Source: Lactuca virosa (taxonomy: Eukaryota; Streptophyta; Magnoliopsida; Asterales; Asteraceae). From it: 64,000 nucleotides of DNA. The first letter of the stretch is position 1, and each line of letters opens with the position of its first letter. The position numbers and the translations under genes were made by a program. Below, piece after piece: positions 34,901 through 46,487 of the stretch. Below the pieces are notes generated by a model. That model made no database searches. It was not told the DNA's origin and saw only the letters and a program-made list of their open reading frames with translations. The stretch covers positions 23,214,104-23,278,103 of the forward strand of contig CAKMRJ010003334.1 of assembly GCA_928212115.1 (NCBI GenBank), in the 5' to 3' direction.

Positions 34901-35617
34901 CTGTTATTAATGCTCGATAAAAAGTGTCTATATAAAGCCAAGCTATTATGATAATTTTGCTTCCTTTGACCAAAAAGTGTCCTTGTTTAAATATTTTAAG
35001 CACAATGATTATTGTTATTATAACGTGAAGAGTGTGCAAAAATCTTTGTTGTGAGTGTGTAATTCTAGAACATGAGCTTTTCAATAGCATTACTAATGGA
35101 ATGCGGTCTGATTCAATACCGTCACCATGAAAGACAACATCTGTAATCATTGGGTCAAAGTGTGCGTCCCCGAGTAAAAACGTTTACACATAAAAATTGT
35201 ACTAGTTTTGTGTAGGGAAGTAGCAAAATTTGTTTTCTTTTTCTAATAAGAGAGGACGGAATCATTTCTCTCCTCCCGCCAAACCCAATGTGGAGGCAGT
35301 TGAACCTGCCCAAGCCGGATGCCTCCCAACTCGTCTTTCCCAAATTCCTTCTTTGGTTTCAACCTCCAGCGAGTTCCTCAAACCGCAACACCCCTCTATT
35401 TCTCTCTTGCTCTCCTCCCGCTCCTCCCTCTCCTCCAACCCGCTACGACTCATTCCTCCCTGAGAAGTTAAGAATATTTTTCACTTCATAAACTTTCTTA
35501 TAAAAATTTATTTTTATAAAGATCTAACGCTAGAATTAAATGTTTCAAGGTCCTGTTGTTGGAGGTGAAAACAAACCTTTTTTATAAGTTGAACTTTAAG
35601 TAAACTATCCGTTTTTA
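31996..35617. other. Long AT-rich spacer
   Basis: No gene supported. A diverged tandem repeat of about 67 bp (ATTATGGAGA or ATCATGGAGA, TCATTTCAAG.TCATCTT) lies at 33815-33930. A C/T-rich stretch (35260-35460) resembles leader or coding composition but gives no recognisable protein. Confidence 0.45.
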
Positions 35618-35929
35618 CAGATAAAATTACATAAATGGTCCATGTGGTTTACCAAAGGTCACAAATTCAGTCCTTGCTAATTTTTTGTGACGAACTTGGT
35701 CATTGTGGTTTGCAAAACTTGCATGAGAGGTCCTCTTTAGTAACTCCGTCAAGTTTCAGCCGTTTGGTCATATGACGTGCATAAAATATGGGGGTATTTT
35801 GGTCTTTTCACCTTTGGCCTTCTCCATCCACTTTTAAAAGCCCTAGGTAATGTTAAAAAAATTCAAGCTCATCTCTTTTAAAACTCAACCTCTGTTGATA
35901 CACAGACACATTCGAAAGCTTTTGAAGAA

Positions 35930-36396
35930 ACAAAATTGGTGATTTGTAGGTGTGGAAACGTAGTTGTGAGAGTCATTACGCTCTTCTGTCTTTAATGTTG
36001 TAACTGGGTTATTGGTTTTTTACTCCAAACAATAATCTCTCAACAAAATGTATTGCGTTTCATACTCACCATACATATGTTCTTTTGTCATATATTTAGC
36101 CTAGACATCTTCATTTTAGACATGCTTAATTCCATATTCATTTGAAGTTTATCCTATAGGGCTGAAACTGGGATTTGAGGATTGGAATCCACCTTTTGGA
36201 GAATAGTGATGGCTAAGAATTTATATGTATATGCCTTCACAGTTTTGGTTTGTAAGCATAAATGCTTAGCAATGATTGTTTTCACCAACCAAGGCTCCTA
36301 TTTTGTAGATCTAGATATCTAAATTGAAAAAGGACAAAAATCTTTTTTGTTAATTACAGTTTTTTCCTTGGATGTGACTTTACTTACTGTAGAGGG
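35930..36396 (-). pseudogene. MULE transposase fragment, part 2 (after the MuDR domain)
   Basis: On the minus strand, 36290-36075 encodes EPWLVKTIIAKHLCLQTKTV, AYTYKFLAITILQKVDSNPQ and MELSMSKMKMSR. These match the region of MuDR-type transposases reading TWMVKTY, H.CLQ.RKVRACTA and N P.IPV.AL, which normally precedes the catalytic domain. It continues from the part at 50912 across the G2 insertion and has several stops. Downstream the sequence runs into the TIR, so the DDE and SWIM domains were already deleted. Confidence 0.75.
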
Positions 36397-36401
36397 CCCA
36401 C

Positions 36402-38313
36402 TGTAACACCCCGAGGTTCAGGTACTTCCAAATTCATCCCTATAATTTTATTATATGACATTTTGGTCCCTAAGTCCAAGAGATTGTGCCTTGAAGTCCT
36501 AGTGGCAATATGGTAATTTTGGGCAGGACGAGTACGCTAAGCGTACATGAGGGTACGCTGAGCGTACTAGGGCGTACACTTATGTACGTTGGGCGCACTC
36601 ATGTCTGGAGGAAACCCTAAATTTTAGGGTTTGGGTTGTATTTAAGCATCCTTATGGCTCATTTCTCTCCACCTTTTCAGCGTTCACATCCTTTGATACG
36701 TTTTGGCAAAACCCTAGCCCCTTAGTGTGTGTTTTGAGCTCATGAGTGTGTTTCTGGTGTGTTAAAGGAAGAAAAAGTTGCATCAACAAGCCTTGAAGTG
36801 GAAGCAAGCTTGTAGATCTGGGATATTGGCCTTCTTGAGAAGCACCAGAATGTATAAAGTCTATACCTTGATGTCTTGGTTGTTAGATCCCATTTTTGGG
36901 TGTTTTATGTTGCTTTTCTTGTCCCAAAGGTCCCATTTTGTGCATGGTTGATTATTGTCATTGTGAGCTGTCCTTCCAGGCCCTAGGAAGGGTCCTAAGC
37001 CATAAAAAATGAGGTCCCAATGGCTAGAATTGTCTCATGCATCTTGTAGAAGGTCTTAATGGATTAAGACCTTGTGTTAAGGACTTTATGGACATGTAAA
37101 GTCATAAAGTTGGAACCTTTATGACTCTAAGGTGCATTTGGACCGTAGATCTGAAGTATGGGCTTGAGTGCTTAAGTCATTAAGCACTCAATGAAGTTTT
37201 GAGGTTGCGAGGATACGTCCCGCGTAGGTGGGAGTACACCCTGCGTACTCGGTCAACCACCTCGTAAGTTGGTCAATGCGAGGCTTCGCGTAAGCTAAGC
37301 GTACCTCTAAGTTACGCCCCGCGTACTCGCATGAGTCAGCCCTTGTTGAGTTGACTCGGCTGGGTTGTCTCAGTTGGTTTAGTGGGTTTGACTAGTTAAC
37401 TTGGGCTTTGACCAAGTTTGACTTTGAGGGCATTTTGGGTATTTAGGGATTTTGATGGAATTTGTCACTTGGTGGATATAGGTATTGTGTAGAGAGCTAA
37501 GATTCGGAGTCGGGGCCTCATCAGTTCTATTTAGTTTGCGAGGTGAGTTTCCTCACTATACTTACGGGTCGAAGGCACCAAGGTCGGCCCATTGGTTTGG
37601 TAACCTGATATTCGTTGGTATGCTAAGTATGGATAAATATGCATGCTAGTTCTTATATGGTAGTTGGTAGATCTGTAGGACTACCTGTGATATTGTTTGT
37701 AAGATTATCTATATATGATATTATCTGTTATATGTCGACATATTTTGTGGGTTAGGTTGAGGTTGTACTGCTTCGTGCGGTAGCCAACAAACCCTGGAGC
37801 AATCCAGATATGAGTTGTAGTCCGGGTAGGGCATGCCAAACTCATACTGAGGGCTCATGTGCATTCCAGATATGAGCTGAGGGCCGGGTAGAGCGATCCA
37901 GACTCGTATTGAGGGCCCAGTGGTATTCAATCCAGGGACTGATCTGGTCGGGGAGCAAGTCTGACATAAGCTGTGGGCCCGAGGGCAAACCAGACTTATG
38001 TTGTGGGCTCAGGGGTAATCCAGTTTGTTAGATGTGGACCCATTGCATGTTGTTATTGTATATGTGTTATTTGTTGTGTTGGTATTTTGGGGGAACTCAC
38101 TAAGCATTGGGCTTACAGTTTTGGGTTATGTTTCAGGTACCTCATATGATCACGGGAAGGCGAAGGTGTGATCGTGCACCTCCTCGTGTTTTGATTTATG
38201 ATTTTGGTAAAACTCTGATATTAAACATGTTTCGAAATCTACATTGTAAACAATTATGATTTTTGGTTGGTTTTAAAAAGTTTAAATTTGTTATGATTTT
38301 TATGGATGTTACA
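36402..38313 (+). repeat. 5' LTR of G2
   Basis: 1912 bp, TGTAACACCCCGAGG to GGATGTTACA. GTACGCT(A/G)AGCGTAC palindromes lie at 36532-36570 and related ones at 37205-37325. A degenerate minisatellite based on CCAGA..GAGGGC is at 37760-38030, and GGGGAACTCACTAAGC near 38090. Confidence 0.95.
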
Positions 38314-38315
38314 AC

Positions 38316-38328
38316 TTGGTATCAAAGC
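38316..38328 (+). other. Primer-binding site of G2
   Basis: TTGGTATCAAAGC, one mismatch from the initiator-Met primer site seen in G1. Confidence 0.85.
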
Positions 38329-39104
38329 CTTGGTTTGAGTGAATTGGAGGAACACTCGTGTGAATCCAGTCTAAAACTAAGGAAAAATATTTTTAAAACA
38401 ATTTTCAAATGGTTTTCAAAATAATCAAGGAGGATGCAAGGTGTACGATCAACTGGAGTCAGTAAGTAGACCTCAAAATACCACACTGTTATTTGATATT
38501 GTGATATGTTAGAACAGCATGCTAGTGATAGGCTAGGGATCTTCAGGAATTTGCATGATAGAATTGTCTGATTATATGATGCATGATATCCTAGGGTTCT
38601 TCTTCGATGGAATTGACATCATTACTGTATTTTCTTAGTGTATGCATCATGGTTATACATAACTAAGACTGTATAGCCTGAGAATGTTTGGTTTGGCCTT
38701 ATTTCATGTTCTTGTTTGATGAAGCGCTTAGGTTAGGATTAGATATTCGACAGTCTTTAGGATCCAGCGTTATGTATGATTAGCATACACGAGTGTTGCA
38801 GGGTTGGTGGAAGTTTCATGGATGAGTTGTGTGGGGTCAGTCGGCCAGTTTCAAGATGTTTAGCCTTTCCTCTAGGGGGTGAGGATTGATTGTATGATTA
38901 TGTTAGTGTGTATTGTTAGGGTTGTTGTGATGATCCTCTGAGACAAATACGGGTAGGTGTGGAAGGTAGTATGGGTCCGTACTACTGAAAGCACATGACT
39001 CGTACACATAACAGGGAAGTCACAACCCCTACGACTTGTTAGGAGTTGGTTCCCCTGATATGATATGTGTGTTATCTTATACCCCCTAGTTTATTTTCAG
39101 CATA

Positions 39105-40306
39105 ATGACTACGAGACGATTTGAGTCTGGGTCCGGATCGGGATCGGGAGCTGGCAGTCAGGGTGGGTCAGCTGCATTGGATGACAGGATCCGGGAGATC
39201 CTGCAGGAGGAGGTTGTTGCTCAGTTTGCAAAGATGTTTGGGTCTATTAAGACTTCCATGATTGAGTACTTTGATGAGCGTTATGCTGCTTTGTCCGAGG
39301 CTGCTGCTGCTACAGCCACCGCAGCCGTTGCGGCTGCATGGGTTGGATCGGGTCGGGTTTTTCAGTATCAGGACTTCGAAAATACGAAGTCCCCGACTTT
39401 CGATGGAGTGTAGGACCCGATCATAGCCATGAGGTGGCTATCTAATGTTGAGGGATGCTTTTTCACCTGTTCTTGACCAGCTGGCCAGAAGGTTAGGTGC
39501 GCTCTGAACCTTCTGAGGTCCGGAGCAAAGGATTGGTGGAGACTTGCTACGAGTTCGTTTTCTTCTGAGCAGAGAGGTGTTGTGTCTTGGGAGCAGTTCT
39601 CGAAGATGCTCCACTCTAGATATGTGTCGTTGGTGCAACGTGAGAGGTTGGACTAGGAGTATCTAGATTTTAGACAGGGGACGGAGTCGGTGACGGAGAT
39701 CACCAAGATGTTCAATGAGAGGGCCATGTTTTGCCCTGATTTGGTTGCTTCGGATCAGGCTCAGATGACCAGTTACTTGAGTATGATCAAGACAGAGATC
39801 CAACAGTTTGTGTCCACCCAACGCTATGGTTCTTTACTGGATTTACGGGAGGCCGCCAGGCGGCATGAGATTGAGATGGAGCTTCAGACGAGGGAGCAGA
39901 GACCGGCCCCGGCGCAGTCGCATCCAGTTCCGAAGAGGCTCAAGGCCACTGGTGTCAGATCTGGGGGTCAGAAGGTTCGTACATGTGTAACGTGCGGCAA
40001 GGTTCATGAGGGTGATTTTCGATCATCTTCTGGGTGCCACAATTGTGGTCGGCAGGGCCATATGGCAAAGGATTGCCGCCAGCAGGCCCCAACACTCGGC
40101 TCCAGGATTTTTTTATCATTGCGACCAGGTTGGCCATGTGAAGGCCAACTGTCCCTCGCTTGTTGCTAGACCGGCGTAGGCTCCAGCGCCGGCTACATTG
40201 AGGGTCACTGATGGGAGTCAGGGCAGGTTGGAGCCCCCGAGGGCTCGAGGTCGCGCTTTCCAACTCACTGCCGAGGAGGCCAGAGAAGCTCCAGATATTG
40301 TGACTG
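39105..40306 (+). pseudogene. G2 gag
   Basis: Starts at ATG 39105 just after TTTATTTTCAGCATA. Ser/Gly-rich N-terminus, then the gag fold (MRWLSNVEGCFF, CALNLLRSGAKDWWRLA, WEQFSKM), and knuckles CHNCGRQGHMAKDC and, after a frameshift near 40100, CYHCDQVGHVKANC. Stops at 39411-39413 (identical position to G1), 39474 and 39653, plus one near 40177, break it. Sequence after 40306 begins GTATGT. Confidence 0.9.
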
Positions 40307-40372
40307 GTATGTTTCTATCCATTATTTTGTTGATTATGTTTTATGTTATGCTTATCTATGTGCCTCTGTTAG
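40307..40372 (+). other. Putative 66-nt intron at the G2 gag-protease junction
   Basis: GTATGTTTC to CTCTGTTAG, at the site homologous to 25962-26025 in G1. Removal joins DIVTG to TLLVN. Because 66 is a multiple of three and no stop lies inside, the unspliced frame also stays open and would insert a hydrophobic 22-residue segment. Confidence 0.6.
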
Positions 40373-40744
40373 GTACGTTGCTAGTGAACTTTTTGCCTGC
40401 TCTAGTGTTGTTTGATTCGGGTGCGAGTCGGTCCTTTGTATCTCAATCGTTTAGTAGAGAGTTTTATATGCCCATTAGGGAGTTAGAGTGTCCGTTGTGA
40501 GTTTCTATCGCCAACGAACACGGAGTTTTTGCATCATCAATGTATCAGGGTTGTGTTCTGGAGATCTTCGGGGTGCCTTATCCGATCGATCTGATCCTTA
40601 TTCCCATGGGGGATGTTTGCGTGATTGTGGGTATGGATTGGCTGAGCCGGTCCAACGCTATGATTGATTGTGAGGGCCAGCGTGTGGTAGTTCGAACCCC
40701 AAGTGGGGGATAACTGGTTATCTATGGAGAGGCACTAGGATGGG
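40373..40744 (+). pseudogene. G2 protease, truncated
   Basis: Encodes LVLFDSGASRSFVSQSF with intact DSG (40414-40422), a TGA at 40498, then VIVGMDWLS near 40625 and a TPSGG block. The frame is lost around 40730-40745 where the copia-derived element begins. Confidence 0.85.
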
Positions 40745-41171
40745 TTCAGGGTATAGTTACTTAGGAAAATGTGAATAAGGTGCTAATCCATGAAATTACA
40801 CTTTGCACTTTGTTTAAGCTGTTAGTGGAGCATGTGTGGTTAACCGGCACACTAACCTGGACTTAACAAGGTAGGCAAAGGGTAACTTAATGTTTATCAT
40901 AGTATCGTTGGAGCGTGTGTGGTTAACCGGCACATCGATTGAGGGGTAAATATTAAGGGTACCAAGTATATTTGCATGGTTACTTCACACCTTGTTTTGT
41001 GATCCTCGGCATCCTAGTCACAAAACCTGAAGGGCACACTCGAGATTGAAACATGCCATTGAAAAGTTCAATGAATCTCAAAAGAATCTAGGAGTTTCAA
41101 AACCAATTAAAACCTAATAATACATTTCGTTTATCTTGGTGGAAATTGGTGAATCGTCATTCACCTACCTT

Positions 41172-41227
41172 CAAATATTTTATAGCTTGGATTACGGCAT
41201 CCCTCTTCCAAGTTATAAAATAGTTTG
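41172..41227 (+). other. Hairpin 1 with conserved 17-nt loop
   Basis: Left arm 41172-41190 (CAAATATTTTATAGCTTGG) pairs with 41208-41227 over 19 bp with one bulge and one G-T pair. The loop 41191-41207 is ATTACGGCATCCCTCTT. Confidence 0.85.
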
Positions 41228-41302
41228 TTGGGTCCTAGCCTTAATATATCATATTGGGTGTTATATTAAGGACTTAAATCAACTTTACGTGAATTTCTCC
41301 CA

Positions 41303-42054
41303 TTGTTGATGTCTGGTTTAGACAACAATGATCTTCCAAAACCAAGCTTTCCTAATGAATATGACTCCCCGAGTTTGGCTCATGGAAGTCATACTTCTCT
41401 TCCTCCACCTCCTCCAATTATTCTCCCTAACCCACAAGTTCAAGGTCACTCAAGCCCTAATGGCAAGCAAGGTCTATGTGTGATCACATCTTAGAGATGA
41501 AGTCACATATTGACAAGCCGGGAGAGTTGGGTGTCAAAGTCTTGAGAAAGTTGGATGTTCAATCACTTTCTAAGTCACATAGTGAGTTCCTTTGGGACTA
41601 CTATGAAACAGACTATGACATGAACCTTAATGATCATATCTATTTGCTTGGTGCTGCTGAATCAACAATGATTTGGAACGATAGTAAAGCAAATTTGATT
41701 AGAAGATCAACTTCCCAAAAACTTTATGGACAGTGACAATGGTAACACTGGAAATCCAGAAAAAGCATTCTCTTCCTAATGGAAAGGGATTGGCCATAAT
41801 CAACCCGGTTGACCAAATGGTAAAGAGAAAGGCTAAGTCTGAGATAGTCCCATTACCAAAGGGTCCATATGTTTATTTTGCCAAAGGAAGGGGCGTTGAT
41901 TGCAAAGCTGCCAAATTTACCTAAGGATGTTAAAGTCAATAAGTTTGACTCTACATCAGGTAGAGCCCATTATCTAACTCTGTTAAGTTCTATTATGAGA
42001 TCCTCATTACATGATGTGACTGGGTCACATGTTGATGTTTTAAGAATCAAATAA
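41303..42054 (+). pseudogene. Copia gag relic in the nested element
   Basis: An N-terminal MSGLDNNDLPKPSF and Pro-rich stretch (41309-41494) is followed in another frame by VCDHILEMKSHIDK and SLSKSHSEFLWDYY (41480-41615), the helical core of Ty1/copia Gag (UBN2/gag-polypeptide type). Then come an AAESTMIW block and a Lys-rich linker with a degraded zinc knuckle (PYVYFAKGRG..CKAAKF, near 41860-41920). At least three frame changes or stops. It ends at FDSTSG, where protease would normally follow, and enters the hairpin-rich region instead. Confidence 0.75.
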
Positions 42055-43543
42055 TAGAGAGAAATCTTAAAGGAAGTATATGCTGATTCTGATCGCGAAG
42101 GTGGATTTCGATCGCATCAGAATTTTGAGCAGTTGCTTAAGAAGTTATGATATATTGCTAAGGAATAGATAACAACAATTTTCTATGTGGATTGTAAGGA
42201 TAAGTTTTTCCGCAAAGTTTTAAAATAAAAGAAAATTGTTTAATTTTATTTATTTGAAGTATCCTTACAATGGCATTTGTGGAAAATTGTTGCTTATATG
42301 ATTCCACTGACAGCAATATTGGAAAATGGATTTGATTCTTTCATTTGTGGTAGTGTCTAAATTTACCAAATCAGGAAAGTTCCTCATCGCCCAAGTTTCA
42401 ATTGGACCGAAACTTGGAATCATGCAAGTTGAATAGTATGATGAATGAGAACTTTCAAGCATTGGAAAATCAAGACTAATTACTTGTTCACATGGATGTG
42501 TGAGTCAAGTGAAGGACTAAAGGGATTGAGTACACATTCTTGTGCACTGGTCATGTCCACCACAAAGCTCGTTAAGACTATTTGATTTACTAAAGTTTAG
42601 TAAATATGGTTATACTTACAAGTTTAAGTATAATTCTGAAACATTGGAAAAGTCTCAATATATGGCAGAACGAATGGGAAGAATCAAATTAGGCAGAAAG
42701 ATAAAAGTTTCTCAAATCTAAAAAGATGGGAGAGTACTTTAGTATCATGTTTGTGATCATCTTAATGATTTAGAAATCATATCACAATTAGTCCTCTAAA
42801 GGTCATCTTAGTGCATTCTTATGACTAAGAAGAGGAGTCATGAATTGTTGAAATGGTTAGATCAGGAAGATGAGTCATACTTCGTTCCAAAACAATTCTT
42901 AGAGTCATACTCCAAGATTGTAACTTGAGTGACATATCTTAAGAAAGGTTTAAAACACTTGTCAAATGTAAGAGTAAAAGTGTCTTACTCTTGTACATTT
43001 GAAATTGGTAAGTTGTGATGTTTTGGATAAAACAAAGACCAACTAAGGCCAATTGTGTGAAGTGTTTGTCTTGATAAAGAATCCGCAATATCTCTTGAAT
43101 ATTTGGCAAGATAGTCTTATATGTCAAGAGGAGTCTTAAAGATCCTAAAAAGAATTTCAAGAACTAATCAAGAATAATACTGAGGTTCTTCACTAGCACA
43201 CGACTTGAGGTTTATAACCTATCATGTTGACATATTCTGTGCCCATTCCAGTTAAAGTTGGCTTTGCATAGGAGTTCTGAAAGTTCTCAATTGGTTGCAT
43301 AACAACTTGGAAGCAATGGCAGGCCCTGTACTACCAGGTGGCAAGAAGTTAAGATTGCATAAGTTCAGTCCATATGAGTTTGGATTTGTCATTATCCTTG
43401 TCTTGTGACTATGGTTTTGACGATTCACATGGATAAGAACACATACACCATAAAATCTAAGGGTCATAAGGTTTCTCTCCGATTCATGAAAATGATGGTG
43501 AGGAAACACTTCCACTAAGTAGATTTGAAGCAAATGGCAAAAG

Positions 43544-43604
43544 GTCTAAACAATTGAGACTATGATTACGGCATCCCTTTTCATAGTTCTGAAATTGTTT
43601 AGAC
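43544..43604 (+). other. Hairpin 2 with conserved 17-nt loop
   Basis: Stem GTCTAAACAATT/AATTGTTTAGAC plus an inner ACTATG/CATAGT. The loop 43565-43581 is ATTACGGCATCCCTTTT. Confidence 0.85.
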
Positions 43605-44029
43605 ACACATGCATGCTATCTAAGGAAAGGTGTATGATTTTGATAAAGTTTTATCAAAGCATCTCGTATCAGAAATCTGAACTTTGGTAAGAAAGTCAAT
43701 AAAGTATTGATTTCTAGAAGTCCAGCTGATTTCTGAGTACATGTCAAAGCTAGTGGGAGCATAAGTGTTATGCTAATAATCATCATGTTAGTGGGAGCAT
43801 GATAATTATTGTTAGTGTTGCAAGTTAGCAATGTTAATTATAGAAAACAAAAGTTTCAATTCGTGAGGCTGCAGGGATTGAAAAAGTTGTTTTGCTATAA
43901 TTAAGGGAGAGGATATACTTCATTTCAGTTCTAAAGGCTTAGATTGAGACCTTAATCATCTTTAGTCAAGAATATATATATGAATTTCATGTTGGATTGG
44001 TTCAACTTAAGGAAATTCTATATATTGCG

Positions 44030-44084
44030 TTCTCAAAATTCGATTATGATTACGACATCCCTCTTCATAGTCAAATTTTGAAAA
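44030..44084 (+). other. Hairpin 3 with conserved 17-nt loop
   Basis: Left arm TTCTCAAAATTCGATTATG pairs with CATAGTCAAATTTTGAAAA, 16 of 19 identical plus a T-G pair. The loop 44049-44065 is ATTACGACATCCCTCTT. Confidence 0.85.
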
Positions 44085-45735
44085 CATGGCAAATAAAAAT
44101 ATTGTAGCAAAAGACTGGTCTAGAATCATGTCTTTATGTGAGACATCATGAATCGTGTACCATTTGCTTTGGGTACAGGATCGATTGCATGTGCTATAAT
44201 ATTTGTCATTTCTAAATTTTTCCAAATGCCCAGAGGCATTAAGAAGGGAAAAGGTCTAGAATTGGATATGACTAAAATGATTAAGCAATTGTCGAGGACA
44301 ATCTGAGGTTTACCAAAGATTGGTTGCTCAGGGACAGTTGGAAGTATAGTGCTAATTTTGGAAGGACCATATTGACATATTCTGAAAAGAGGCATCTCTT
44401 ATTCAGAAGTGAAAGTCAAAATGAGAATATGGAGTTGTCTCCATAGGTGGAAGTTATCTGTGTAAGATTAGAAAACTTAATGCAAGAAGCATGTCCAAAG
44501 CAATGTACTTTGAATATGAGACTTAGTTTCCATGGAGTTGATCTCCATTGGAATACCTTATAATGACTGTTGACAAGTCTTTGTGACTTTGTACATATTC
44601 ATTACAGGAGGGTCAGTGCATATAAGTTTAAAATCAAAACAGATTTCGATAAATGATAGGAATTTGAAATTCTCACATTTTTCGATAAGGATTTGGGAGT
44701 GTGAAATTAGAATCATTGAAATTATGTTCAATTGGTTTATTTCACAAAGTAAGGATCATAGACAAACATAGAGTGCATACTTGGTGTATGGCAAAGCTAT
44801 TGTTTAAGAAAAACATAGTGTACATGCTTGGAGCATGGGACAACTAGTGTTTTTAATTCAAGTATAAAGTTGATAAAACCGAAACAATGAATAATGAGTA
44901 ATCAGTATGGTGATAAATAAAAGTGTTTATTTATATTCATAGGGTTTGATACCATATTTGATTCATTTATTCTTGTGTTTCACTTTGCATGTTTTGACTT
45001 CCAGAATAACTAAGTCGCTCTTCCTGAATGATTAAGTTATTCAAACCATCCACAGTCGGTCATATGTTGGAAGTAGATATGAATCAAGACTGTCATGGGT
45101 TGGTTTGTAGAGGTCCAATTTGGTGGACAAAGTGGTGCTACAACACTCATGAGTGCTCATAAGTTCTGAGTATTGGATTCAACCCGCGCTCATTTGAATC
45201 ACTTCATGGATTTTATCACGAGTGATCATGAGACGATAATATCTTATATTCTTCAAACCTAGAGATATGAGTTGTTACTATGAGTTGGTTAAAAACATTG
45301 ATTGCACGAAAACGCATTGGTAACTCGATGTTATAAAACATGCCTTTGTGTATGATCAAGAAGTAGTAGAACAAGCCATATGAGTCGAAGTTTATCCATT
45401 CCTTTTACCTTCGGGATAAAAGCGATATCTGTGGGCCCCTCGATGATTTAGCGATGACACATGTGAGTGCTTGGCCAAGCCAGGACTGATTTGATTTGTT
45501 CAATCAGTTAGTCATCATAAATCGAAAATAGGGAAACAACAAATGGACAGAGAGAATGATTATAATTCATGTCTCAGTCCATATGATATCTAGAATGGAG
45601 GAATATATGATCCCTTATCTAATGGACAAGTCATTGACAAGGTCAGAGTTCGACAGCGGCTTTAAGAGCTACGATTGCCAGTTAGGTTTTGAAGTCATAC
45701 TCAATAATAGTTTTAGACTTATCCAAGTGGGAGAC

Positions 45736-46487
45736 TGTTGGATTAATGTCTAAGTCCATAACTATATTTGGTATGTACTTGACCCGACCCGACATGGTCC
45801 ATTTGGGTTGCATTTCACTGGCACAATTTATATGGATAGTCTTTTGAGAATAGTATATTTATGATTTATATTAATATATTATAAGTTCTAATATATTAAT
45901 ATGGAATCATATTATTTAATTAGTATTGATCAAGAATTAATTTAGAATTAATTAAGTGATCAAAAAGAACTAATTAAATATGGACTCTTATATATATGGA
46001 ATGGGCCAAGTTCATTTAGGTTGGGCTAAGCTTTCATGGATGGTCCATGGAGCTTTTAACCCATGGATCCTATGTAAATGAAAGGTCATGGGTATTAGGG
46101 TTTACATGGATGTAACCCTAATCCTCCATAATATATAAAGGGGTCCTTGGCTCACAAAATGGGAACAAGTGTGTGAAAATAAGAGTGGGCCGATTTTAGT
46201 GTGCATACATATTCTCTCAAGTTCTTCCAAGGTGTTTTGGTGATTTGTGATTCCATTTGAGGCTTCCACATTATTGGGGCTAAGCTCTTAAAGTTTGAAG
46301 ACATCAAGCTACATCAAAAGGTATGTCATCTAACTAGAACTTTGTAGTATAGGTGCTTCATAATATGCTAGTTAGGATGAAACCTTGGAATAGTTAATAT
46401 TTGCATGTATAATATAGAAAACATAGATCCAAGGTTTATAGGGTTGCATGTACACCATAGGAGTGTTAGAATGCTCAAAACCCAACA
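45736..46487 (+). repeat. 3' LTR of the nested copia-derived element
   Basis: 752 bp, TGTTGG to CCAACA, with TATATAAAGG at about 46132-46141 as a probable core promoter. Confidence 0.85.

Larger units (their letters stand above)
42060..44430 (+). other. Hairpin-dense non-coding interior of the nested element
   Basis: Successive inverted repeats are seen. Hairpins at 42086-42123, 42171-42293 (long, two-part stem), 42391-42417 (CCAAGTTTC/GAAACTTGG), 42529-42548, 42585-42605 (ATTTACTAAA/TTTAGTAAAT), 42610-42633 (TTATACTT/AAGTATAA), 42751-42787 (14 bp with a 7-nt bulge), 42792-42836, 42963-43001 (15 bp with a 2-nt bulge), 43544-43604, 43638-43658, 43758-43774 (AGCATAA/TTATGCT), 43775-43810 (12 of 13) and 44030-44084. 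No protein of the pol family is readable. AT-rich DNA gives some short palindromes by chance, but not stems of this length and density. Confidence 0.75.
40745..46487 (+). mobile_element. Copia-derived, LARD-like element nested in G2; 5' LTR missing
   Basis: The right LTR (45736-46487) begins TGTTGGATTAATG after a polypurine CAAGTGGGAGA and ends CCCAACA; G2 sequence (GGGTATCATCAGG) resumes at the next base, giving a clean right border. The left side has no LTR and G2 has lost about 500 bp there, so a deletion removed the 5' LTR with adjacent G2 sequence. A gag relic is at 41303-42054; no pol was recognised. Most of 42060-44430 is non-coding and rich in hairpins. It resembles large retrotransposon derivatives whose pol has been lost. 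Confidence 0.8.

Noticed and set aside
35230..35491. Possible exon in the C/T-rich stretch
   Set aside because: Three overlapping frames on both strands are open and none gives a recognisable protein or splice pattern.
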